A stretch of 64,000 nucleotides of DNA from Bicyclus anynana. Taxonomy: Eukaryota > Arthropoda > Insecta > Lepidoptera > Nymphalidae. A program made the position numbers and the translations under genes. The notes under the pieces were generated by a model that saw only the letters and a program-made list of their open reading frames with translations, ran no database searches and was not told the origin of the DNA. The stretch spans positions 19,159,418 through 19,223,417 of the forward strand of contig NC_069084.1 of assembly GCF_947172395.1 (NCBI RefSeq), given 5' to 3'. Positions 55,374 through 64,000 of the stretch are shown here, one piece after another (position 1 is the first letter of the stretch; every line of letters starts with the position of its first letter).

Positions 55374-56599
55374 CTATAAATACTGCATAAACTTAGTAAA
55401 AATCTTTTCTTTAATATCTGGGGAGTATGTCATGTCGAAGTGATTCCATAGGGGGACCGCGACTTGTATCACTTCTACCCTTGGCAATCTCTTCACTAGC
55501 CAAAGGACATCTTTCGTGTCAACTACACCGTCGTTCAGTCCATAGAACAGTACCACAGGCACAGTCACAGCACTCACGTTGTAGATCGGTGCTCGCTCTG
55601 TGCCGTAAATTGCGACATTTCTACTTTTTCCATAATCGAATTTTTGAAATTTATCAGTCAGTAAACCTTGTCCATATCGAGCCAAATTGTGCACCGAAGT
55701 ACCGGCCGGGGTGTGTGTGGCTATCGACTGCAGAGTTTCATCATCTATGGACCCCGGGTGAGGAGAATCTAGAAGCTGGAACGAAGTACCACAAATGACC
55801 TGGGCAGTCAACCGAGACTTACACAGTTGCGCCAACGACTCTTGCACGAGCGCTCCTCTAGCGAAAACTTCATAAACACCCGCCGAGGATAAAACTCCTT
55901 CCAATTTGTTGAAACTTTCTAAAATAGATCTAAACGCCACTGACTTGACTTAGTGTTGAGATTCCTCGTGGCTGGAGCTAAAGCTATAAACATATTTACT
56001 TTGTCACAATAACTAGGTCTCTCGGAGCACATGATGACGAACGTTCCACCGCCCTGTGAGAAGCCAACATAATTCAGTTTTTCTTTTTTAGTACTTTTTA
56101 AAACATAATCTACAGTGGCCGGTATGTCATAAAAACCTATTTCGTCAACCGAAAATTGCCAAAATTCGGCATCTCTGTCTGGATCTAGACGCACATGTCT
56201 CCTGCCGTCGTAGTTGCCGCGTTGGTTGCCGACCCACAGGTCGTGGCACTGGCCCGCTATCAGATACGCCAGGCCCGCGTCCGGCCCGGCGTCCAGCCAG
56301 GTGACTGCGTCCTGGAACAGGCCGTGCATCAGCAGCACCGGACGCCCTGTATACTCGACACAGTCCGTTCTTCTCATCCGATAGACGGTGAGAATGTATC
56401 CATCCTCAGTAGTCACTGTGTGCTCTTCCGTCGCAAACCCGTTTTGACCACTGAGCTCTGTGAAGTTAAGAAAACGGTCTTTACGAAGATCCGAGAGAGA
56501 CTTGATCGTATTCAGCAAAAGGTTGCTGAGTGGCTGAAGAATTGCAGCAGAAACGGCGACCGCAAACATAAGCAACGTGGCGTTTGTTCTGGATGCCAT
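55374..56599 (-). pseudogene. Lipase L6, broken by a single 5-bp tandem duplication
   Basis: It opens MASRTNATLLMFAVAVS (signal peptide) and runs normally for about 217 codons with HGL, WVGNQRG and GFSQG (Ser181). It then shifts frame at 55941-55950, where TGACT occurs twice in tandem. The alternate frame, open from there to 55374, contains the rest of the family sequence including YGLND and WNHFD. Apart from this one lesion every catalytic element is present, so inactivation is recent, polymorphic, or an assembly error. The truncated product would lack Asp and His. Its 3' flank matches L4, and part of its 3' half is nearly identical to L3. Confidence 0.92.
55941..55950 (-). repeat. TGACT tandem duplication causing the L6 frameshift
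   Basis: The plus strand reads TGACTTGACT. L4 and L3 have only one such unit at the same codon pair (KSV). Removing five bases would bring the frames into register. Confidence 0.88.
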
Positions 56600-56606
56600 T
56601 TTACCG

Positions 56607-56643
56607 ACTGACGACGTAAAACTTAGTATGGATATTTATTAAC
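56607..56643 (-). promoter_or_regulatory. TATA and initiator of lipase L6
   Basis: The minus strand reads GTTAATAAATAT (56643-56632), then about 25 bases later TCAGT (56611-56607), the arthropod initiator core, then ATG at 56599. Spacing fits a TATA/Inr core promoter with a leader of about 10 bases. Confidence 0.7.
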
Positions 56644-56854
56644 AAGCTTATGTGTTTAATACGGAATGTATTTTCATTACAATTAAAAAACTATTGATAT
56701 TCAATAGGGCTGCTTCCTGCATCCAAAAAATAACAACACCTCCTACTCCTCAGCCAGGTATCCAGTCCTGTGTTAGTGACCAGTTTTTAAATTGACTCAA
56801 ATACCTACTTAAAATATCCACCAGCTCTGGAACAATATGAAACGACGTAAAGGA

Positions 56855-56995
56855 CCGGCCGGTGAGCCGTACGCGCGGCGTGGCCGGTGGTTGGCGAGGC
56901 GGTGCCCGGCACATGTCTGCGGCAATAGTTGCCAGTGGCAGAAGCGTGGCAACTCACCGACGTCTAGACAGTTGGCAGGCGGCAGCTGATTTGTG
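56855..56995. other. GC- and CpG-rich patch upstream of L6
   Basis: About 140 bases with many CpG and GGC/GCC runs (ggccggtgagccgtacgcgcggcg) in AT-rich surroundings, 250-400 bases before the L6 ATG. No similarity to the other lipase flanks was noticed; it may be regulatory or a repeat remnant. Confidence 0.6.
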
Positions 56996-57004
56996 TACGT
57001 TTTG

Positions 57005-57250
57005 CCTTAAGGCATTTGTAGAGCAAAGTAACTGACATAGAAACTAAAACTGTTTTGTAAACTGGCAAACTGATTTTGCAAAAGTGCTAGTATATAGAGT
57101 ACTTACTCATACTTAGATATAGTTACTTGAAGTAAATGAATTTGAGTAGACAAATTGATCTCGCAGCCCTGCTGGTGGTTGACGACGAGTCCACAAGATG
57201 CAAGGTGACACAGGCTGCATGTGTTTACACGGTATGACATTTGTACAGTT
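57005..57250. repeat. Duplicated intergenic block (partner 44730-44900)
   Basis: Ordered matches to 44730-44900, with an AT-rich insertion near 57065-57115. It marks the right edge of the recognisable lipase array. Confidence 0.82.
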
Positions 57251-57563
57251 GCACACTATTGGTGGTGTAAAAGTTGCACCTACACGATAATATTATGCTA
57301 ACTGCAAATACTTAAAGTAAAATATTTTGCGACAGACCGATATGTTACATAAATACGTTCATATAGCAGTTTATAGTTTTGCTTTGTTATTATTTACTCG
57401 TATGTTACAAACACTCTCTGTTTGTATGCTCAGTGAGTATCTTTCTATTTCAAATGAAATTCTACAAAATATATTCGTAACAGAGTACCTATTAACAGAA
57501 TGACAATACTTCATTTAGTTTTACGAGTATTTGCGATGTACTAGATCTAGCTCGTCAGGATTA

Positions 57564-57763
57564 NNNNNNNNNNNNNNNNNNNNNNNNNNNNNNNNNNNNN
57601 NNNNNNNNNNNNNNNNNNNNNNNNNNNNNNNNNNNNNNNNNNNNNNNNNNNNNNNNNNNNNNNNNNNNNNNNNNNNNNNNNNNNNNNNNNNNNNNNNNNN
57701 NNNNNNNNNNNNNNNNNNNNNNNNNNNNNNNNNNNNNNNNNNNNNNNNNNNNNNNNNNNNNNN
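57564..57763. other. Assembly gap, 200 N
   Basis: Unknown bases. The round length suggests a fixed-size placeholder, so the true distance may differ and genes could be missing here. Confidence 1.
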
Positions 57764-57839
57764 TCAACTTGTGTTTAACTTAGATTACCATGTAGTCAAG
57801 CCAATGTCCAGGAGTTAGTTTGTGTTAATCAACGTAACA

Positions 57840-57985
57840 TATCACCCTGAGTCTGCCAACCTACATTGAAGCAGCGTAGTCGGACCAAATCTCCTCGCCT
57901 GTCTATCTATAAGGCCTGACCTGTAGATGGCCGTTCACATAGGTTGGTAACAATGAATTGATGAATAAATGACTTAAACACGCAT
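57840..57985 (+). mobile_element. SINE 3' tail (family A-like), decayed
   Basis: 'gagtctgccaacctacattgaagcagcgtagtcggacc' through 'atggccgttcacataggttggtaac' resembles the tail at 2880-2990 ('gtcaacccgcattgaagcagtg', 'gtgatgggccataaatgatgg'). Confidence 0.6.
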
Positions 57986-59355
57986 ATAGGCAGTGGAGCA
58001 AGGCGTGGGACAGCTTATCGTAGCAAATGCAATCATCCAACGCCCCACTTTACTATCAGCAGTATATTGAGGCTATCGCTGACGGGGATCTCACCGCCTG
58101 CGACCTTCGCGAGTTATGGGGGTCGACTGTCAGGTGGAAAAGTGTGCGTTTCACACCGTGTCTAATTGCTTGTCGGAGTCGGGAGAAATGAAATATGATG
58201 TTGACGACGCAAATGTTTATTTAGCTGTCTGAATGTAATGCGATCATGACTCATGACTATGAAAGAAGTTGTTTTTGTTATTAATTTTTTATATTATTAC
58301 AAAATAACTATACCCATCATATGATGAGAAATGAAACATCTCAAAATAAATCTGAGTGCTCCATAACATGTAATAATTTATTTATTATTTACTGCTGGGC
58401 TTCGTTTGTTTCATCCGATACTTCGTTGGACAAAAGCTTGTTCTAGGAATGTAGTATACGCCCCGTCGTTATAGGGTGATACGTCCCACGTCGGAAATGC
58501 ATACAGAGACCTCTCTGTCACTGGGAAATACTTTTACGTATCCCGGTCAGAAACTATGCAGTTGACCCCCCGGTATGTGGGACTCCCTGGCTAAAACCAG
58601 AATATCGACTAAAACGCAGCGAAGCCACCTGCGTCTTATTTGTAATGTCAAAGAATCGCGAAAACAGTTATTTCGACATGCAGATGAGTAGAAATACCTA
58701 TCCTTGATCAATGATACGCCCAGATTGGAAAGGAATGTAGGAGAAGATTGTCGTCAAAACTTAAACTCTGAAGTAGAGTAATGAAGGAAATAATTAAACT
58801 TAGTGTAAACTTTAATAATAATGAAGGGATGGAAATAACCCACCCCTCACAGCAGTGCAATACACAGTATTTACATATGCAAATGGAGTTTCTACCGGAA
58901 ATAGAAGTTCCTAGGTCGGTAGCGTGTCGCTCGCATCCGGGAACTGGCGCTTGCTTGGCTCATATCATTTCCCTCGCTCGAAGGAGCGATGTCTATTACA
59001 GCGTCACTTGATATTTATGATGTCACACGACTTGGATTTATGTGCGTTGAAGCATTCGCAATGTAGCGATGTAGGCAGTCACTAGAAGCATGTGGCCATA
59101 TCTTCCTCACTTTATAAAAGCTGAAAGTTTGTCAGCGTTTACCATGTGAATACTATTAATTTTTATATGTATATTTTCTAAAAATAAAGCCCACTTACTC
59201 GTAGCTAGATAGATTTATCGCCTCCAAAACCGTTTAAATGAAAGCCATTTTCGAGATTTAGATTATTTATTGTATAAGAATTGAATTTAAACTATCGTGA
59301 GTGTTATTTACATTAAATTACTATGAAACACGGCTAAAACTTACTTGATACAAAG
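57986..59355. other. Gene-free stretch
   Basis: No coding signal. 58455-58620 ('acgtcccacgtcggaaatgcatacagagacctctctgtcactggg...gttgaccccccggtatgtgggac') looks like a piece of an interspersed repeat, but there is no second copy here to confirm it. Confidence 0.4.
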
Positions 59356-59358
59356 TCG

Positions 59359-59491
59359 GAGTATGTCTGACTCTGATGGATTGAACCATTTTGGATGCTT
59401 CGAACCCATACGGGGCCCTCAGTCATGAGCTAGTTCATGTAACGCAGCACGATCCAAACAGATCGTGTCGCGTTGCTAGTCGGACATACTC
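59359..59491. repeat. Nested imperfect inverted repeat
   Basis: Outer arms GAGTATGTCTGACT (59359-59372) and AGTCGGACATACTC (59478-59491) pair with one mismatch (a G-T wobble in RNA). An inner hairpin is formed by 'gcacgatc' and 'gatcgtgt' regions around CAAACA (59448-59470). It may be a MITE remnant. Confidence 0.6.
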
Positions 59492-60420
59492 AAACGTTGT
59501 ATCATGTGAGTTTAGCCGAGTTTCATAATAAATGAATACAAGAGTTGCGAGTTTGTAGGTATTAGATTAGATAGAGAACACATAGACGATCTTGGAAACG
59601 GCAAATATCTGGACGACTATCGTTGACTTCTTAAATAGAGTCATGAGAGAAAAGGAAAAGGAGAAAGACTTGAAATAGACAACAATGGTTGCCATGTCAG
59701 GCAGATACACGGACAACAGGGCGACAGGAGGGGTTTTAGCCGGTAAGACTACGGCACTACCTAGCTCAACCAGGTGTCCATGAGGATATCCCCTTCTGTA
59801 TATGGCTATCTCATGAATATTATGATAACTCAGCTTTTGATATAATTATGTAGGTACGTAAAAGTTAATCGTATCGTATGTACTATATACAGTTTTTATA
59901 CGAGTAGCTTAGCGCAATCTGATTCCAACTTATTCAGCCTCAACGAGCATTCCAGCCGGGCTAACGTCCAAATGAGGGATAAATGCGCTCTCCAGTGATA
60001 GCATGGGACGCGCCGCCGCTCCTTCGTTATCATTAGTGATTCATGATATCTGCCCGAGTGAGAGACGGTGATTACATCAATTGGCTCATTGTAGCTGCAC
60101 TGTAGCTACATGAAGTCGTTCTGGTACGATGTTGCGTTGAAACCGATAGTCAGCGGAATAGCAGATAGTCCACCTGATGTTAAGTGGCAATCCATCACCA
60201 CATACCTATTCCTTAGCAAGGCTTTTGTTATTTTAACCAACTCTCAAAGATGAGGAGGAACTATGTTCGCATGTATTGATGTACCTATACGTTTAAAAAG
60301 GCGGTAATATGTGTATATCAGTTATATATAAAGTTAGTGGCGGACCCCGTCAAGCTACGTTTTGACTTATTCAACTTGACAACTTTACCCATTGGTTACG
60401 TAAGCAACCAATAAGCTATC

Positions 60421-60472
60421 AGAGTGCACAACAAACTCACATTGTAGTCAATGTGAGTTTGTTGTGCACTCT
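60421..60472. repeat. Perfect 24-bp inverted repeat with 4-base loop
   Basis: Arm 1 (60421-60444) runs AGAGTGCACA...TCACATTG and arm 2 (60449-60472) CAATGTGA...TGTGCACTCT. They are exact reverse complements around TAGT. The flanks do not extend the pairing. It would form a very stable hairpin in single-stranded DNA or RNA. Confidence 0.92.
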
Positions 60473-62915
60473 CTTCTTCTAGATTTGGTGTGTTCAAAAC
60501 CCTTGTCTTGTATATAACCGGCTAAAGTTTCTGTTTCCACTACATTATAAACGTTTAAAAAGGACAAATTGGTCTTTATAGCTCTTTATATTGCATCGAT
60601 TAACTTCTTAACTTTTAATCTTCCAGTACATCAGGTCATAGCACACCTATCAACTCTTAAAGGTATCGTAAGCGTATCGCCTCGGGGTCGGGCGTATCGC
60701 ACTCCGTGAGCACAGGACGGCTCGGTTAGAATATACGGAACCGATTGATATTGATATCCAGGTTGATATGTGTGCTATGATCTACAAACTGCATTGACAC
60801 ATTCTCGTGTTATATAATCACAAACAAGTGCGAGACTGTTTTGAACATGAAAACAAACATCAAAGTTTATTATTTCAGGTAAAATAATGAAGAAACTATC
60901 TAATTGCTTCTACAACACAAATTAAACCGTTGCAAAGTTCGATACGGAGCGAGAGAAGTTTGGTGAACTAATTGGAGCAGCGCGCTCTTAACACTCCGTG
61001 CCGCATGAGGCACTCAGCACGCAACTCGGCACGTACTGGCACGTTATTGGTTTCCACTTTGAAAGCGAGAATTCTTTTCACGGTGAAAATTAAACGAAAA
61101 TTTTGCAAACTATTTGAATAGGGAGCTAAGACCGGACACACCGCACCGCTCCAATGGGGGTTAGTGGGTTTATGATATTAATAGGTATACTCTTTTACGA
61201 TCATTATCAGGTGTTATTGATAATGACCGCAGGCTTACTGTGTACTCTCCGGACACCACCAACTTCCCATCTTCTGGCTGATTTGTATTGAAAAATACTT
61301 ACAAGGAAGAAAAGCTTAGTTTTTCAAATCAGTTATCGAACCCAGGTCTTCGAGATCCGGAGCCACAGGCTAACTACTGGACTTATTTAGCCAATTTTTT
61401 TAATTCTAACTTAACTAACATATCTCCGCCCCCAAAACAGTACTAATATCCACTTAGATCCTTGTTTATTCTTACGCAAGCGATGTTTTCAAACCGTATC
61501 ACCTTTCCTAAGTTACCCAGTCAACTAACTGAGGAGGGTTGGAAAGTAGGATATTACGTATTTAGTAGGTACATTATGATATAAGTGCGGTAAGTTGAAA
61601 ATTACAGCCAAGGCGATATTGCCAAGCTCGAGCCAAAGGTGAGAGCTTTAAGGAAGCAGAGGCCGTAATTATCAAAGCTCATGTATGTCATACGACGTTT
61701 TATGACACATTTGCGATAAAACACACTTTGAACCACCAAAGAAAGTAAATAAAATAAATTAATATTTTTGTGTTTCTGTTGCAAATAAATGGTTATAATT
61801 TATTGTCAAAATTATTAAAATGAAATGTTTATCTATTATATTTTATCTCACAATTTTATTCAGTTATATATGTTGAGCACTTTTCTGTCATAAAGACTTT
61901 TTGCTAAGGTTTAAAAGAGTACCGTTCATTTTTAGACGGATGATAAAGGTTTTATACTACATTACAGCACATGTGCATTTTACTTTACATTAAGGCACAT
62001 GTGCGTAATGAGATACATTACAATATTGAAATTGCTGAAATATGAGAAAATTAAAAAAATAACTTAGATATCTGTTTATTGTACGGAATTACTAAACGAA
62101 TTTTCATACGGTTTTCAAATGTTTCATGTTTTATTACAATAGCACAAACAAATCTTTGAAGCTTTTTCTCAGTAGGTACGAGTAGGGTCTGCCGAACCGG
62201 TACTAGTCACTAAATGAATAGACTGGACGTTTTAACTTAAATGATATGTTTGTTTGTTACCTATATCTGGCCAAATTAATGAACCGATCTTAATGAAAAT
62301 TGCCAGAAATAGATTGTGAGTGAACAGTTAATTTATGCTTTCTCATTCTTTCACTTTCTCTCTATATCTCTGGGGTTTCCAATCACGATTGTAATATCTA
62401 TCTATCTATTTAATAGATCTAATAGATCGACTTGGCAAGCGCTCTAAGCAATGTTATTAAATGTAATATGTATTAATTGTAACAAACGAGTATATGCGAT
62501 GGCCAAGTCAATCTATTTATTTAAAGTATAAAAGATTTTTAATATTGATATGGTCACTATAGGATGTTGTTGGGTTAGCTAATTACGTAATAACTTGAAA
62601 CATAAGATCCCTTAATTACGGACAGAATAAAGTAATCGACTTGGTATTACATGGATCTCACAACTTTTTGCGGCAGAATAACTGATTGTGAGAATTGCTA
62701 CATTTAACAAGTGTTGTTTTTATGGCATATGACTTTACATCACGAAATCCTGGAATCGTACGTAGTAGGTTCTGAATTGGGCTATGAAGTGTTGAGCAAT
62801 TTTTCATTTCTTATTCCAATAAATCATTAATTATTATAATATAGTTGTATATTTCATTATTACAGTCCTACGCTTCGGAAGTACGATAATCGGTACAAGA
62901 GTTAATAACCATTAT
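60473..62915. other. Gene-free stretch
   Basis: No ORF above 60 codons with any motif and no repeat family recognised. There is a slightly GC-rich patch at 60670-60730 and 60960-61050. Confidence 0.4.
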
Positions 62916-62919
62916 CAAC

Positions 62920-63050
62920 TAACACCGCCAACAATAGGAGCGTGGTGGACTTAAGGAACCCATATGCCTTCTTCTATTAAGGAGTGATGACTGTTCCTGT
63001 GGTAGACCGCTACGATCACTATGCTGCTAATGATGATGACAAACAAATGT
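62920..63050 (+). mobile_element. SINE 3' tail, decayed
   Basis: 'caccgccaacaataggagcgtggtggacttaaggaaccc...gaggagtgatgactgttcctgtgg' followed by 'gctaatgatgatgac' fits a tRNA-SINE tail of the type ending in (ATG)n. The head is missing. Confidence 0.55.
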
Positions 63051-63214
63051 CACCTTAAATACAACCCGTATTATACGGTTACTTCAATGTGACAGCTCTA
63101 AGATCCCGACCTTTAAAGGAGAGATTAACAACTTAATCCAGTGGTTTGCCACAACAAGACTACTTGCTCATGTATGTATTGTGTGTACGTGTAACACACA
63201 AATGTATGCATTGT

Positions 63215-63560
63215 ACAGTGTCGCACGTATTAAGCTACATCATGTTGGGTGTGACGTCCGTCTGTAAGCCGCAGCAGACGTTGATGGACGACGTGCCAAT
63301 ACCGACCGGTGGAGCTGTAAAATACTGAGCTTCTCATTATTATAAGAAAAGTACAAGTAAAATTCTCAGTCCCCAGTGGGCTGTTACACACGCACCTCGG
63401 AGAGAACCTTGAGCCGTCACTCCCAATCATTATCATTAACATCTGATAGTGATTATAAGAGTTTAACTATGTTATCCAAAGCCCGCCAGCCGAAAAGCGT
63501 GGCGGGTCTAAGCTCCATAACCCACCTCCTATGAGGCATAGGCTGGTAATGATAAACTAC
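63215..63560 (-). repeat. Probable interspersed repeat, reverse orientation
   Basis: The minus strand carries 'gagtgacggctcaaggttctctccgaggtgcg', 'gaagctcagtattttacagctccacc' and 'cagacggacgtcacaccc', phrases I associate with dispersed lepidopteran elements. There is no other copy in this window, so this is tentative. Confidence 0.4.
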
Positions 63561-64000
63561 TCGATTGAAAGGGCCACAGAAGTACCATCTTATGTGGACA
63601 GCTGCCCTGCATCTGTCAACTTGGCAATTACCTAACCTCATATATATATGTGTTATTAGTAATCATATCCTCCAGATTGAAACAGACAACATACGTTGTT
63701 CCGTACTGGAACACAATAAAAATAAAGTATCATCTATAACCAACCTTGAGGAAGTTTCAAATGTCATTATTTTTTATAATTCTTATATGACTAATTGCTG
63801 TGGGCACGACCTATAGTAAAGGAATCGTTCCATTTGAAAATATATTCAGTTACCCGCAACCAGTCGAGCGGCTATCAACGCATTCCCGTTAAAATAACCA
63901 TATCGCGATAAAAGGACATACTATTCCTAATCTTCGATGTGCTATCAACTTATCTATTGTGAGGTGACATATTGTGAAGAAAATCAACATATCAGCGACC

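Noticed and set aside
57531..57818. ORFs spanning the N run
   Set aside because: They consist of unknown residues.
60421..60472. The perfect hairpin as a microRNA gene
   Set aside because: Twenty-four paired bases with a 4-base loop and no extended flanking pairing is too short for a usual precursor; without small-RNA data it is left as an inverted repeat.
1..64000. CRISPR array or other prokaryote-type defence or mobile gene system
   Set aside because: No spaced direct repeats and no prokaryotic genes. All content is typical of an insect nuclear genome.

Overview
The window looks like a chromosomal segment of a lepidopteran insect (moth or butterfly). The basis is the repeat content: several families of tRNA-derived SINEs, many short Helitron-like elements ending in CTAG, RTE and CR1-like/jockey-group LINEs, AT-rich spacers, and a cluster of lipases of the insect acid/gastric ('lipase 3-like') type. 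No feature identifies the species. A run of 200 N at 57564-57763 shows that this is a draft scaffold.

Layout. The left edge (1-1381, minus) holds the 5' part of a carboxylesterase gene with three recognisable exons. About 15 kb of gene-poor, repeat-rich DNA follows. From 16.5 to 56.6 kb there is a tandem array of secreted acid lipases, all on the minus strand and all apparently without introns: L1 (16585-17832), L2 (20127-21371), L3 (24185-25420), a 5' stub pseudogene (27391-27651), L4 (28854-30086), L5 (45155-46405) and L6 (55374-56599, broken by a 5-bp tandem duplication). Non-coding flanks were copied along with the genes: the L2 and L3 flanks match each other, a roughly 3-kb 5' flank is shared by L4 and L5, and the 3' flanks of L4 and L6 match. 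The array therefore grew by segmental tandem duplication of an already intronless gene.

Between L4 and L5 about 11 kb consists of transposable elements: tandem Helitron-like copies carrying G-rich GGGTA minisatellites, with a full-length, apparently intact CR1-like LINE (37152-42635, two ORFs, 9-bp target duplication) inserted in one minisatellite, followed by a decayed LTR-retrotransposon gag remnant. Between L5 and L6 sits a full-length but decayed RTE LINE (49368-53772, 12-bp target duplication). From 57.8 kb to the end I see no gene, only SINE tails, repeats and two hairpin-forming inverted repeats.

Function. The intact lipases carry a signal peptide, an N-terminal alpha/beta-hydrolase lipase region, the Ser/Asp/His triad and a conserved Cys pair, so they are probably secreted lipid hydrolases. 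Two copies have lost the Gly of the GxSxG elbow, and one has lost the His of the HG oxyanion motif. The array thus mixes conventional, altered and dead copies. I found no prokaryote-type system, CRISPR array or unrecognised multigene system.
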